Below the pieces are notes generated by a model. The model ran no database searches. It saw only the letters and a list, made by a program, of their open reading frames with translations, and had not been told where the DNA came from. Of a stretch of DNA of 64,000 bases, positions 17,024-25,356 are shown piece after piece. Position 1 is the stretch's first letter, and every line of letters starts with the position of its first letter. The DNA is from Sphingomonas citri (GTDB lineage: Bacteria; Pseudomonadota; Alphaproteobacteria; Sphingomonadales; Sphingomonadaceae). The stretch covers positions 1,426,001-1,490,000 of the forward strand of contig NZ_JAHXZN010000001.1 of assembly GCF_019429485.1 (NCBI RefSeq). Reading direction: 5' to 3'. Made by a program: the position numbers and the translations under genes.

Positions 17024-17794
17024 TCAGCCCTGCGCGGCCATTGTGCGAGCGACATCGGCAGCGCTGATGCCCTCGAGCGCAAGCCCGTAACTGGCGCCCT
17101 CATCGATCAGGCGGCGGAGCTGCTGGGTGAGCGCGATGCGGGTGTAGCGGCCGGTGAGCGGCGGGAGTGCCGCGATGCCGTCGGCGATCTCGTGCGCACG
17201 GGCGAGCAAGCGGTCGGCGGGCACGATCTCGTTGACCACGCCGTAATCCTTGGCCGTTTCGGCATCGAGCAGCTGCCGGGTCAGCAGGAAGTAGCGGCCG
17301 CGGATCGAGCCGATCACGTGCGGCCAGAGCAGGTGCACGCCGTCCCCGGGCACAATCCCAAACTCGAAATGCGGCTTGTCCTGGAACACTGTTTCCGGCG
17401 TCGCGAGGATGATGTCGGTCAGCAGCGCATATTCGCTGTGGAGCAGCACCGGGCCGTTGAGCGCGGTGATCATCGGCACCTCGATGTCGAGGATGTTCGA
17501 CAGCACCTTGCGGCCCTCGCGCAGGATCTTGTCGTAGCCCTGGGGGCTGAAGAAGTCGAAGCCGTCCGGATCGATCGTATCCATGAAGGCATCGCCAGTG
17601 CCGGTCAGGATCACCGCTCGAGTGTCGCGATCCTCGCCGATCTGATGAAACAGCTCGACGAACTGCTCGTGCGTGTGGCCGTTGAAAACGAGCTTGCCGC
17701 CACCGGTGTGGAGCGCGACCTCGAGCACGCCATTGTCCTTGCGGGTCAGGCGGGCATTGGGGAAAGCGTCACGATAGGTGTCGAACTTGGCCAT
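17024..17794 (-). CDS. 6-oxocamphor hydrolase-like crotonase (beta-diketone hydrolase)
   Basis: A 256-residue crotonase-superfamily protein. Its opening, the VILTGTGDAF loop, the NGPVLLHSEYALL segment and GIVPGDGVHLLWPHV all follow 6-oxocamphor hydrolase (OCH) of Rhodococcus, which cleaves a C-C bond of a cyclic beta-diketone by a retro-Claisen step without CoA. As I recall, OCH uses His45, His122, His145, Asp154 and Glu244; here His42, His119, His142, Asp151 and Glu241 fall at a constant offset of three. It should therefore hydrolyse a cyclic or bulky diketone rather than hydrate an enoyl-CoA. It lies 98 bp downstream of, and on the same strand as, a LysR gene. Confidence 0.82.
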   Translation of the reverse strand: MAKFDTYRDAFPNARLTRKDNGVLEVALHTGGGKLVFNGHTHEQFVELFHQIGEDRDTRAVILTGTGDAFMDTIDPDGFDFFSPQGYDKILREGRKVLSNILDIEVPMITALNGPVLLHSEYALLTDIILATPETVFQDKPHFEFGIVPGDGVHLLWPHVIGSIRGRYFLLTRQLLDAETAKDYGVVNEIVPADRLLARAHEIADGIAALPPLTGRYTRIALTQQLRRLIDEGASYGLALEGISAADVARTMAAQG

Positions 17795-17891
17795 GGTGCT
17801 GATCCTTGATCTCGTGCCGGTCGGAAGCGCCGGCGTGGGATCAGCTAGGCGGGTTCGCGGCAGCGCGGACGATGGCGCGAGGCAATAAGGC

Positions 17892-18788
17892 TTATGCCGC
17901 CGCGGAATAGACGCCGTCGAGCGCCGCCTCGACGAAGCTCGCGAAGGCCCGCGCCTTGGCGCTGGCCATACGACCGCCCGGAAAGACCGCCCAAAGGTCG
18001 ATCGGCGGCAGCGACCAGCCCTGCAGCACGCGCACGACCGCGCCGCTCGCGAGCTCCGGTCCGAACATCCAATCCGATCCGATCGTCAGCCCCATGTCGG
18101 CGAGCACCGCCGCGCGCAGCCCTTCCGCGGCGTTCACGCGCACCCGGCCACGCACTGTCACCGATGCTTCCGTTCCCGCACGCGTGAACGACCACGCGTC
18201 AGTCAGCTGGGTGTAGATGATCGTCTCATGCGCCGCGAGGTCGGCGGGGCTTCGCGGCTCGCCGGCGCGCGCGAGATAGGCCGGCGTCGCGAACACCGAG
18301 CGGCCGCCTGTCGCCAGCTTGCGCGCGACGGCCGAAGAATCTGGCAGCGCCCCCATTCGCAGCGACACGTCTATGCCCTCGGCGATCAGGTCGATCGCGC
18401 GGTCGTCGAGGATGACGTCGATCTCGAGCTCGGGATGTGCGTCGAGAAAGCGCGGCAGCAGCGGCAGGATGTAGAGGCGCGCGAAGGTGGTCGCCGCCGA
18501 GACACGCAGGCACCCCGAGAGACCCGCGCCCGCGCCGCGCGCGGCCAGCTCGGCTTCGTCCGCCTCGCGAATGGCGGTCTTGGCGCGCTCGTAGAAGCGC
18601 ATCCCCGCCTCGGTCGGCGTGAGACGATGCGTCGAGCGGGTCAGCAGGCTAACTTGAAGCCGCCCCTCGAGCTGCGCGACCGTCTTCGACACGGCGGGCT
18701 GGCCGACATTGAGCTGGCGCGCGGCGGCGGAGAAGGAGCCCGTCTCCACCACGCGCACGAACGTCGTCATCGCCTGATATCGGTCCAC
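17892..18788 (-). CDS. LysR-family transcriptional regulator
   Basis: A 298-residue LysR protein: N-terminal winged HTH (FVRVVETGSFSAAARQLNVG, QPAVSKTVAQLEGRL) and a C-terminal periplasmic-binding-like effector domain (about 90-295). The GTG start at 18788 has AGGAGGA upstream. It diverges from the peroxiredoxin/SDR/SDR genes with 110 bp between, the classic LysR arrangement, so it probably activates them and represses itself. It may also govern the diketone hydrolase downstream on its own strand. Effector unknown. Confidence 0.9.
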   Translation of the reverse strand: MDRYQAMTTFVRVVETGSFSAAARQLNVGQPAVSKTVAQLEGRLQVSLLTRSTHRLTPTEAGMRFYERAKTAIREADEAELAARGAGAGLSGCLRVSAATTFARLYILPLLPRFLDAHPELEIDVILDDRAIDLIAEGIDVSLRMGALPDSSAVARKLATGGRSVFATPAYLARAGEPRSPADLAAHETIIYTQLTDAWSFTRAGTEASVTVRGRVRVNAAEGLRAAVLADMGLTIGSDWMFGPELASGAVVRVLQGWSLPPIDLWAVFPGGRMASAKARAFASFVEAALDGVYSAAA

Positions 18789-18806
18789 GTCATTCCTCCT
18801 CGGAAT

Positions 18807-18820
18807 GAGCGTTATCGCTC
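18807..18820. promoter_or_regulatory. Inverted repeat in LysR/peroxiredoxin intergenic region
   Basis: GAGCG-TTAT-CGCTC lies between the divergent LysR and peroxiredoxin genes. LysR proteins bind short dyads in such places, usually with a T-N11-A core, which this site does not strictly show. Candidate operator only. Confidence 0.3.
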
Positions 18821-18898
18821 CGACCCGGCTGCCCTGTCGAGGAGCGACAGTGCATCTCCTCCCTGTCCGGCGATGCCGCCGCCCCGAGGAGAAGACCC

Positions 18899-19573
18899 AT
18901 GACCCTGCAAGCCAAGCTCGATGCGTTCAAAGCCGATTTCGAGGCGGGCAAGCCGCCCTACAACGTGCCGCCTTCCGTCATCGAGACGATGCACCGGGCG
19001 ACCGCCGAGCTGATCGCGAGCGGCGCCGCAGCCCGCGCGCTCAAGGCGGGTGACAAGGCACCCGCCTTCACGCTCAAGAATCCCGAAGGCCAGCCCGTTT
19101 TGTCCGCTGACCTGCTCGCCAACGGGCCTCTGGTCGTCAGCTTCTATCGCGGCGTCTGGTGCCCCTATTGCAACATGGAGCTGCAGGCGCTCCAGGCCGC
19201 GCTGCCCGCCTTCGAGGAGCTTGGCGCCAGCCTGGTGGCGATCTCGCCGCAGACGGCGGTGAACAGTCGCAAGTCGGTGCGCCAGAACGAGCTCGGCTTT
19301 CCGATCCTGTCGGACACGCACAATGACGTCGCGGCCGCCTTCGGCCTGCGTTTCGAGCTGCCCGATTACCTGATCGATCTCTACAAGGGCCTCAAAAACG
19401 ACCTGCCGGCGTTCAACGGCGATCCCAGCTGGACGCTGCCGATGCCCGGCCGCTTCGTCATCGGTCAGGACGGCACGATCCTCTACGCCGAGGTGAACCC
19501 GGACTATACGCGCCGCCCCGAGCCCGAGGCCATGCTGCCGGCGCTCCGCCGCGCCGCCACCGTCGCCGCCTGA
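18899..19573 (+). CDS. Peroxiredoxin-like (AhpC/TSA) protein
   Basis: A 224-residue thioredoxin-fold protein. The strand LVVSFYRGVWCPYCNMEL carries a C-P-Y-C pair (Cys88, Cys91) in the position of the peroxidatic/thioredoxin cysteine, and LVAISPQT plus FPILSDTHNDVAAAFGL are typical of the peroxiredoxin-like family. A helical N-terminal extension of about 50 residues is also usual in this family. It probably reduces peroxides or acts as a thiol reductase in the cytoplasm. Good ribosome-binding site (GAGGAG) before ATG 18899. First gene of a set with two SDRs, divergent from LysR. Confidence 0.85.
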   Translation: MTLQAKLDAFKADFEAGKPPYNVPPSVIETMHRATAELIASGAAARALKAGDKAPAFTLKNPEGQPVLSADLLANGPLVVSFYRGVWCPYCNMELQALQAALPAFEELGASLVAISPQTAVNSRKSVRQNELGFPILSDTHNDVAAAFGLRFELPDYLIDLYKGLKNDLPAFNGDPSWTLPMPGRFVIGQDGTILYAEVNPDYTRRPEPEAMLPALRRAATVAA

Positions 19574-19624
19574 ACGTCATGCCCGGCCGCGTCACGTGGC
19601 CGGCCGCCAGCCACGGGGACTTGT

Positions 19625-20341
19625 ATGCCACGCACCTTCCTCATCACCGGCGCTAGCAAGGGCATCGGCCTCGCGCTTGCGCATCGCCTGACACGCAGCG
19701 GGCATCAGGTCGTGGGTCTCGCCCGTGGCGAGGCTCCGCGCTTTCCGGGCACGCTGGCTAAGGTTGATCTGGCCGATGGCCGTATGACGGACGAGGCGCT
19801 CGCAGATCTAGTTGCGCGGTTCGACTTCGATGGCGTCGTCAACAATGTCGGGATCGTCCGGCCGCAGCGTCTCGGCGCGGTGGAGATCCCGGCGCTCGAG
19901 GAGGTGATGCGCGTCAACCTCCATCCCGCGCTCCAGTCCGTGCAGGCGCTGCTGCCCGGCATGACGGCGCGCGGCTGGGGCCGCGTCGTCAACATCACCA
20001 GCCTCACCGTCCTCGGCGCGGTCGAGCGCACCGCTTATGCCGCCGCCAAGGCTGCGTTGGTCAGCTTCACGCGAAGCTGGGCGCTGGAGCTCGCAACGAC
20101 AGGGATCACCGTCAACGCTGTCTCACCAGGCCCGACCGAGACCGAGCTGTTCCGCGCCAACAACGCGCCTGGCAGCGAGGGCGAGCGCCGCTACCTGGCG
20201 GGCGTGCCGATGGGCCGCTTCGGACAGCCCGACGAGATCGCCGCCGCGATCGCCTTCCTCCTGTCCGAGGACGCGGGCTTCGTCACCGGCCAGACCATCC
20301 AAGTCGATGGCGGCGCCTCGATCGGCAGAGCCGCGTTCTAA
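19625..20341 (+). CDS. Short-chain dehydrogenase/reductase (FabG-like)
   Basis: A 238-residue classical SDR. Cofactor motif GASKGIGLALAHRL at residues 8-21, NNVG at the end of strand 4, catalytic Ser in NITSLTVLG, YAAAK (Tyr/Lys) and a C-terminal FVTGQTIQVDGGASI as in FabG. It should oxidise or reduce a carbonyl/alcohol with NAD(P)H; the substrate is not evident. It follows the peroxiredoxin by about 50 bp and precedes a second SDR by 28 bp, consistent with one operon under the divergent LysR. Confidence 0.88.
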   Translation: MPRTFLITGASKGIGLALAHRLTRSGHQVVGLARGEAPRFPGTLAKVDLADGRMTDEALADLVARFDFDGVVNNVGIVRPQRLGAVEIPALEEVMRVNLHPALQSVQALLPGMTARGWGRVVNITSLTVLGAVERTAYAAAKAALVSFTRSWALELATTGITVNAVSPGPTETELFRANNAPGSEGERRYLAGVPMGRFGQPDEIAAAIAFLLSEDAGFVTGQTIQVDGGASIGRAAF

Positions 20342-20369
20342 TTGCGATATACAATAGGGAGAAAACAAC

Positions 20370-21056
20370 ATGACCGATCAGACTGTCCTCGTCCTTGGCG
20401 CATCGCGCGGACTGGGCTTTGCGCTCGCCGAGGAGTGGCTCGGCCGCGGCTGGAACGTCATCGCGACCGCACGCGGCTCATCGGACGAGTTGAACGCCCT
20501 CGCTAAGCGTAATCCCGGCAAGCTCGAGATCGAGAACGTCGATATCAATGACGCGGATGGTGTGCGGGCCTTGCGCGATGGGTTGGACGGCCGGCGCCTC
20601 GACGTCCTCTTCATCAACGCCGGCATCGCCCGCGCCATCAAGGCGAGCCCCGCGACGGCGAGCGAGCGCGACTTCCTCGACATGATGCTCACCAACGCTT
20701 TCTCGCCCGTGCGCGCGGCCGAGATCCTGCGCGACCTCGTGCCTGCGGGTGGAACGATTGCGATCATGACCTCCGAACTCGGCAGCATCGCGAACGCGAA
20801 CGGCGGTTGGCAGCTCTATTCGTCGAGCAAGGCCGCGCTCAACATGCTGATGAAGGGCTATGCCGCCAAGAACGCCGGCGACGGGCACACGCTGCTGCTG
20901 GTCGCTCCCGGCTGGGTCCGTACCGACATGGGTGGCAGCGACGCGGCGTTGTCGATCGAGGAAAGCATCCCGTTGGTCGTGAACATGATCGGGGCGAACC
21001 GTGGAACGCCGGGGCTGCGCTACGTCGACCGCTTCAACCAGAGGTTGCCTTGGTGA
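20370..21056 (+). CDS. Short-chain dehydrogenase/reductase
   Basis: A 228-residue SDR with GASRGLGFALAEEW (Rossmann motif), NAGIAR after strand 4, and the active-site YSSSKAALNM. The C-terminus is short (RNQRLPW-like end after GLRYVDRF), as in the sepiapterin-reductase-like/CsgA-type SDR group. GGGAGAAAA precedes the ATG. Its TGA stop (21054-21056) overlaps the start of repeat copy K, so the repeat supplies part of the stop codon. Last gene of the LysR-divergent operon. Confidence 0.88.
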   Translation: MTDQTVLVLGASRGLGFALAEEWLGRGWNVIATARGSSDELNALAKRNPGKLEIENVDINDADGVRALRDGLDGRRLDVLFINAGIARAIKASPATASERDFLDMMLTNAFSPVRAAEILRDLVPAGGTIAIMTSELGSIANANGGWQLYSSSKAALNMLMKGYAAKNAGDGHTLLLVAPGWVRTDMGGSDAALSIEESIPLVVNMIGANRGTPGLRYVDRFNQRLPW

Positions 21057-21123
21057 CCCAGTAGCGGTCGTTCAGGGACCTAGGAGCACCATCCGAAAGC
21101 CGACATTCGTTCATCGGCCCGTG
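21055..21123 (+). repeat. Dispersed intergenic repeat, copy K
   Basis: Core 21055-21114, exactly 60 bp. The GA of GACCCA is the last two bases of the upstream TGA stop. Internal sequence is strongly diverged yet the spacing is kept; 3' arm is missing. Confidence 0.8.
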
Positions 21124-21132
21124 CGGGCGATT

Positions 21133-21432
21133 TCAATCTCCATAGTGCCGTTCAATTTCGTCCAACCGAAGTGTGATCGCCCTGCTAGGCAGATGGATGG
21201 TTAGCCTCTGCCGCTCCTGTTCGTTGAAACGAGCCGCCTTGATCAGCAGATCACGGATGGCGGCGCGACCAACGACCCTGTCACCTCCAAGCCATCCACT
21301 ACCGAGGGCGATCTCAGGTGCTAGAACGAGGAGGCCGTAGGCGTCAGGGGGAACATGCTCGATTATGACAGTGGTGCCCTTTTCGCCCTGATCTCAAATT
21401 CGTTCTAGCCTGAGGATCTCGGCTTGGCGACC
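21133..21432 (-). pseudogene. Decayed gene, no start codon and an in-frame stop
   Basis: Reading from 21393 down to 21133 gives 86 residues of strong protein character, for example LLVLAPEIALGSGWLGGDRV, then AAIRDLLIKAARFNEQERQR and ITLRLDEIERHYGD before TGA. There is no usable start codon, and a TGA at 21394-21396 interrupts the frame, beyond which it continues (GGRQAEILRLERI) into repeat copy L. I interpret it as the 3' part of a gene that lost its 5' end. The product is unrecognised. A sequencing error at the TGA is an alternative. Confidence 0.45.
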
Positions 21433-21444
21433 ACCGGACGTTTG

Positions 21445-21546
21445 GACCCAATTTCGGTCACTCAGGGCCGCTTCCCGGAACCCCATTCTGGACGCCTGTT
21501 CATTTCACCGCTCGGGCCTTCCGGACCTTCCGAGCAGCTGTAGCTC
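21445..21546 (+). repeat. Dispersed intergenic repeat, copy L
   Basis: GACCCA to GTTCAT spans 59 bp (21445-21503), one base short of the usual 60. Part of the 3' arm (GGGCCTTCCGGACCTTCCG) remains. It abuts the decayed gene. Confidence 0.75.
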
Positions 21547-21554
21547 CGCCTCGC

Positions 21555-21968
21555 CTAGCTGCCACCACGCTGCGCTGACGCCGCGAGCTGATCGAGCTTC
21601 CAAGGGCTGATCTCAAGTAGGAGACCTCGCTGGCTCTTGCCGAAGGCCTTGAGCGGCACACGCGCCTCGCTGTGCGCGGTCCTCACGACCGCCTCGCTGT
21701 CGGTCACATAGGTGACTGTGCCGATCGGAGGTCCGTAGATGCTGTTGACCGTAGCGCCTACCACGATGTCGGAGGCTGTCGCTTGCGAGGCCGGTAGGAA
21801 GCGGGGCTTGCTTGCCAGGCCAGCATAGCTCCACGGGTTCGGCTCGTACGACCCTGAGGACGTGGAGGGGAGCGGCGGGAGCGGCTGCGGCGTAGACGAT
21901 TGAGCCATCGCTGCTCCGGTCAGCGTGGCAGAAGCGACAAACGAGATGAGGTAAGCTCGGCTGAACAT
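21555..21968 (-). CDS. Periplasmic PRC-barrel-like small protein
   Basis: A 137-residue protein. From ATG 21968 (with AGGAGGTG upstream) it has a signal peptide ending AAMAQS. A proline-rich linker leads to a C-terminal domain of about 65 residues: DIVVGATVNSIYGPPIGTVT, YVTDSEAVVRT, VPLKAFGKSQRGLLLEI, then a helix (KLDQLAASA). This matches sphingomonad periplasmic proteins that resemble a PRC-barrel; function unknown. The longer frame from 22088 would bury the signal, so I reject it. Confidence 0.65.
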   Translation of the reverse strand: MFSRAYLISFVASATLTGAAMAQSSTPQPLPPLPSTSSGSYEPNPWSYAGLASKPRFLPASQATASDIVVGATVNSIYGPPIGTVTYVTDSEAVVRTAHSEARVPLKAFGKSQRGLLLEISPWKLDQLAASAQRGGS

Positions 21969-22212
21969 AGCACCTCCTGCTTCAGCAAATCGCTGGCGAG
22001 GCGATGCTTGCATCGGCAGGTGAGTCGTGCAAGCTACGGGCTCAAGCACCACCTGGGCTAAGCGCTTTGCAGCGCTGACAAACGGCACGCTGCGACCTGC
22101 GCGCGGAGATCTTTGTCGATCGTACCTGTGCCGTCCTATCGGTGCTTCTGGGCAAACCGATGGGTCATCGCGCGGTCTGAAAGTCAGGTATATCCAGGTT
22201 CTATCACGTAGA

Positions 22213-22305
22213 GACCCAATAAACGGTCACTCAGAGGCTTCTGCCCGCCTCCCCACTCCGGCCGCTCGTTCACCTCGCGGTAGAGCCCTTTAGCGCGTCG
22301 CGCTG
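22213..22305 (+). repeat. Dispersed intergenic repeat, copy M
   Basis: GACCCA to GTTCAC spans 61 bp (22213-22273), with one extra base. CTGCCCGCCTCCCCACTCCGG is near consensus. It is in the 566-bp interval before the hybrid kinase; the rest of that interval shows no gene. Confidence 0.8.
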
Positions 22306-22533
22306 CGGTGCTTTCAGGCCGTGCTGGGCAATGCGGACTGCCGATCCGGGTACCGGTCCGCCCGCTGCAAAGCGAGGCGCTACTGCCCCGTCCGTCGACG
22401 CCACTCAAAAGCGCAAGCTCCATCGATTTTGCCGTTTGTCGACGCGCGTTGGAGCGTAGACCCACGCTGATGGTTGAATGCGCCGGACCGAGTAGGAGTT
22501 ACGCGTGGAGCGTTGCATAGGCGATCAAGCCGA

Positions 22534-24642
22534 ATGGACGATAAGGTTGGCGTGCCGTGGCGGCGTGAGATGAGCGGACGAGACCTCGACCGGCTTATCG
22601 TGGATAGCGCCACCGACTTCGCCATGATTGCCACCGACGTAGATGGCCACGTCACACGGTGGAACCCCGGCGCCGAGAAGGTGCTTGGGTGGACGGAGGC
22701 CGAGATGCTTGGCGAACCGCTCGAGCGCATCTTCACGCCGGAAGATCGCGCCATCGATCGAGCACTAACGGAGATGCGTCTCGCACGCGAGACAGGGAGA
22801 GCGAACGACGAACGTTGGCACTTGCGCGAGGATGGAAACCGCTTCTGGGCTCAGGGAGAGATGACGCCACTGCGATCAGCCGACGGCGTGCTGGGGGGAT
22901 ACGTGAAGGTGCTGCGGGATCGTACTACCGAGCGACTTCGCGAGGAGCGTCTAAGCCTGCTTGTTAAAGCCTCCGATGGCCTTCTGTCCGGATCCGACCC
23001 CGACGCGGTGAACCAGGCGGTTCTTGAGAGCGGCATTCGATCGCTCGGTTTCGACCAGAGCTTCACCTACGCCCTCAGCGAGGACGGGCGGCACCTTCGC
23101 CTCATCTACTCGGTGAACGTGCCGCAGGAGCAGCAGGAACAGCTCCGGCATGCTCCCTTCACATTGCCGCTCTGTGGCATCGTGGCGGAGCAGCGTGAAC
23201 CGCTCATCCTGAACAAGGCGCAGCTGAGTTCGAGTTCGCGCTACGAGGTCGCCTACAATGAGGGCATCACCGCGTACGCCGGGTACCCCCTTCGCGGCCG
23301 GGCCGACCTATTCGGTGTCATCTCCTTTGCATCGTTCCACTGTAACCAGTTCGACCCTGAAGCACTGACCTTCTTCTCGACCCTCGCTCGGTTCCTGGCG
23401 GTCGGGCGGGAGCGGCTGGAGAACGAGGGGACTTTGCGCAACCTGGCCCATCAACTCGAGGTCCGGGTCGACGAACGCACTCGAGAGCTCCTCAAGGCCG
23501 AGGAAACGCTGCGGCATTCGCAGAAGATGGAAGCGATCGGCCAGCTCACCGGGGGCGTTGCGCACGACTTCAACAATCTGCTGACGGTGATCCGCGGTTC
23601 AGTCGACCTGCTACGCCGCGGCAATCTCGCGCCCGAGAAGCACGCTCGCTACATTGACGCGATTGCTGACACTGCGGCGAGAGCGACGAAGCTGACAGGC
23701 CAGCTTCTGGCCTTTGCGCGCCGCCAGGCGCTTAAACCCGAGGTGTTCGACGCGGTAGCCCGGGCGAACAACGTGGCGGACATGATCGACACCATCACGG
23801 GCGCGCGTGTCGCCGTCCGGCTCCGACTGCCGACGACCCCCTGCTATGTGCGCGCCGACCTTAGCCAGTTCGAGACCGCACTGGTCAACATGGCGGTCAA
23901 CGCACGGGACGCCATGGATGGTGCTGGTACGCTGACGATCGAGGTTCGCTGCGGCGCGTCGCTCCCGCCGCTGCGTGGACACGCCGGCTCACCGGGCAAG
24001 TTCGTCGCTGTATCGCTGACCGACACCGGTACCGGCATCACCTCTGGAGACCTGCAACGCATCTTTGAACCGTTTTTCACGACCAAGGATGTAGGCAAGG
24101 GCACGGGGCTTGGTCTGAGTCAGGCGTTCGGCTTCGCCAAGCAGTCCGGCGGTGACATCGAGGTGACGAGCGAGGCAGGCGCCGGTGCCACGTTCACGCT
24201 CTACCTGCCCGAGGCGGAGAATGGCCCGGAAGCGATCGATGAGAGGCCGGCAGGAACCAGCAGCGGAGAAGGTGCGGGTCTGTGCGTTCTCGTGGTCGAG
24301 GACAACGAGGAGGTAGGGCGTTTCTCAACGCAGGCGTTAGAGGAGCTGGGTTATGAGACGCGCTGGGTTGCTACGGCGGAAGAGGCGTTAAGCGTTCTGG
24401 AAGGAGGAAAGGCCGGCTTTGATGTCGTCTTCTCCGACGTCGTCATGCCGGGTATCGGCGGGCTTGAACTTGCCAAGAGGCTGTCGCGCGACATGCCTGA
24501 ACTGCCGGTGGTTCTCGCCAGCGGCTACAGTCACGTGATCGCGCAGGAGGGAAGCCATGGCTTCACTCTCGTCCACAAGCCGTATTCCGCGGACGAGGTA
24601 TCACGAGTGCTTCGAGCAGTCACGAGCGAGAGCGCCCGCTGA
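22534..24642 (+). CDS. PAS-GAF hybrid histidine kinase with receiver domain
   Basis: A 702-residue soluble hybrid kinase. PAS (about 15-130, with DFAMIATDVDGHVTRWNPGA) is followed by a GAF domain (about 145-300), then HisKA with GGVAHDFNNLLTVIRG (phospho-acceptor His344), an HATPase with VNARDAMDG (N-box) and GKGTGLGLSQAFG (G-box), and a C-terminal receiver (LVVEDNEE; phospho-acceptor Asp635 in FSDVVMP). The fused receiver can take phosphate from His344 or act as a phosphatase switch. No membrane segment, so the signal is cytoplasmic. Start could also be ATG 22570. No partner genes adjoin it. Confidence 0.9.
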   Translation: MDDKVGVPWRREMSGRDLDRLIVDSATDFAMIATDVDGHVTRWNPGAEKVLGWTEAEMLGEPLERIFTPEDRAIDRALTEMRLARETGRANDERWHLREDGNRFWAQGEMTPLRSADGVLGGYVKVLRDRTTERLREERLSLLVKASDGLLSGSDPDAVNQAVLESGIRSLGFDQSFTYALSEDGRHLRLIYSVNVPQEQQEQLRHAPFTLPLCGIVAEQREPLILNKAQLSSSSRYEVAYNEGITAYAGYPLRGRADLFGVISFASFHCNQFDPEALTFFSTLARFLAVGRERLENEGTLRNLAHQLEVRVDERTRELLKAEETLRHSQKMEAIGQLTGGVAHDFNNLLTVIRGSVDLLRRGNLAPEKHARYIDAIADTAARATKLTGQLLAFARRQALKPEVFDAVARANNVADMIDTITGARVAVRLRLPTTPCYVRADLSQFETALVNMAVNARDAMDGAGTLTIEVRCGASLPPLRGHAGSPGKFVAVSLTDTGTGITSGDLQRIFEPFFTTKDVGKGTGLGLSQAFGFAKQSGGDIEVTSEAGAGATFTLYLPEAENGPEAIDERPAGTSSGEGAGLCVLVVEDNEEVGRFSTQALEELGYETRWVATAEEALSVLEGGKAGFDVVFSDVVMPGIGGLELAKRLSRDMPELPVVLASGYSHVIAQEGSHGFTLVHKPYSADEVSRVLRAVTSESAR

Positions 24643-24722
24643 ACTGACGCTCACGATGTATGGCCTGCTGGGTTGGCGCGCGATAGGCTATACGACGCAA
24701 CTGAGGCTTGACGGCACTACTT

Positions 24723-24848
24723 GACCCAACTCCGGTCAATCAGGTCGGCCTGCCGGCCGCCGAACTTCGGACGCCCATTCATCTCGCGGCTTAAGCCTTC
24801 CGATCCCTCCGCAACTGTTCGTCTGACCTAATTGGCAGGTAATCAGCC
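24723..24848 (+). repeat. Dispersed intergenic repeat, copy N
   Basis: Core 24723-24782, exactly 60 bp, ending CCCATTCAT. 3' arm TGTTCGTCTGACCTAATTGG and GGCAGGTAATC is recognisable. Confidence 0.85.
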
Positions 24849-24871
24849 GTGCGAACGGCCGTCAGCTGCCG

Positions 24872-25000
24872 CTACCAGAGAAGATGATCAGTAATCACAC
24901 CGAACCTGACGAGCACGCCAAGCGCCGCGCCGACGAGAAGTAGGACTCCGTACGTGCCTATGGCTCGCGCCCGGCTTCGACGATCCGTTTGATAGCTCAT
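24872..25000 (-). CDS. Very small single-helix membrane protein
   Basis: A 42-residue protein, MSYQTDRRSRARAIGTYGVL followed by a hydrophobic helix (LLLVGAALGVLVRFGVI). The basic N-terminus predicts an inside orientation. A GGCGG-like site lies upstream of ATG 25000. The frame is open further upstream only because it runs through repeat copy O. Coding is plausible from composition alone; no family recognised. Confidence 0.4.
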   Translation of the reverse strand: MSYQTDRRSRARAIGTYGVLLLVGAALGVLVRFGVITDHLLW

Positions 25001-25067
25001 GTCTGACCGCCTTGTAGCTTGTCGGGCATTAAGGATGAGCGATCCGGCCCATGTCTGCAATGGGGCG

Positions 25068-25221
25068 GTTCCAGCCCCCCTGCCCCCTCGCGTCCAGGCC
25101 CAAGAGCGGTCATCCAGCCGCCCCTGACCGTTTCCCAACTCCGGCCGCTTGTTCATCTCACCGCTCGAGCCTTCCGGTCGTTCCGCGCCGCTGTCCGCCT
25201 GACCTAATGGCAGGTTTACGG
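25068..25221 (+). repeat. Dispersed intergenic repeat, copy O
   Basis: CTGCCCCCTCGCGTCC, core 25097-25156 exactly 60 bp (first bases GGCCCA instead of GACCCA), then CTCGAGCCTTCCGGTCGTTC and GGCAGGTTTACGGA. Confidence 0.85.
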
Positions 25222-25356
25222 ACCGGCCGATTACGGGCGCAACGCCGGCCTCGATGACAGATTGCATGCTCCCCGGCCGATCAGAGGCCCTTGAGCGAGC
25301 ATACTACGTCGGGCACCCTGGCTGCACGAGTTTTGCCCTTCGGCGGGGACAGCACC

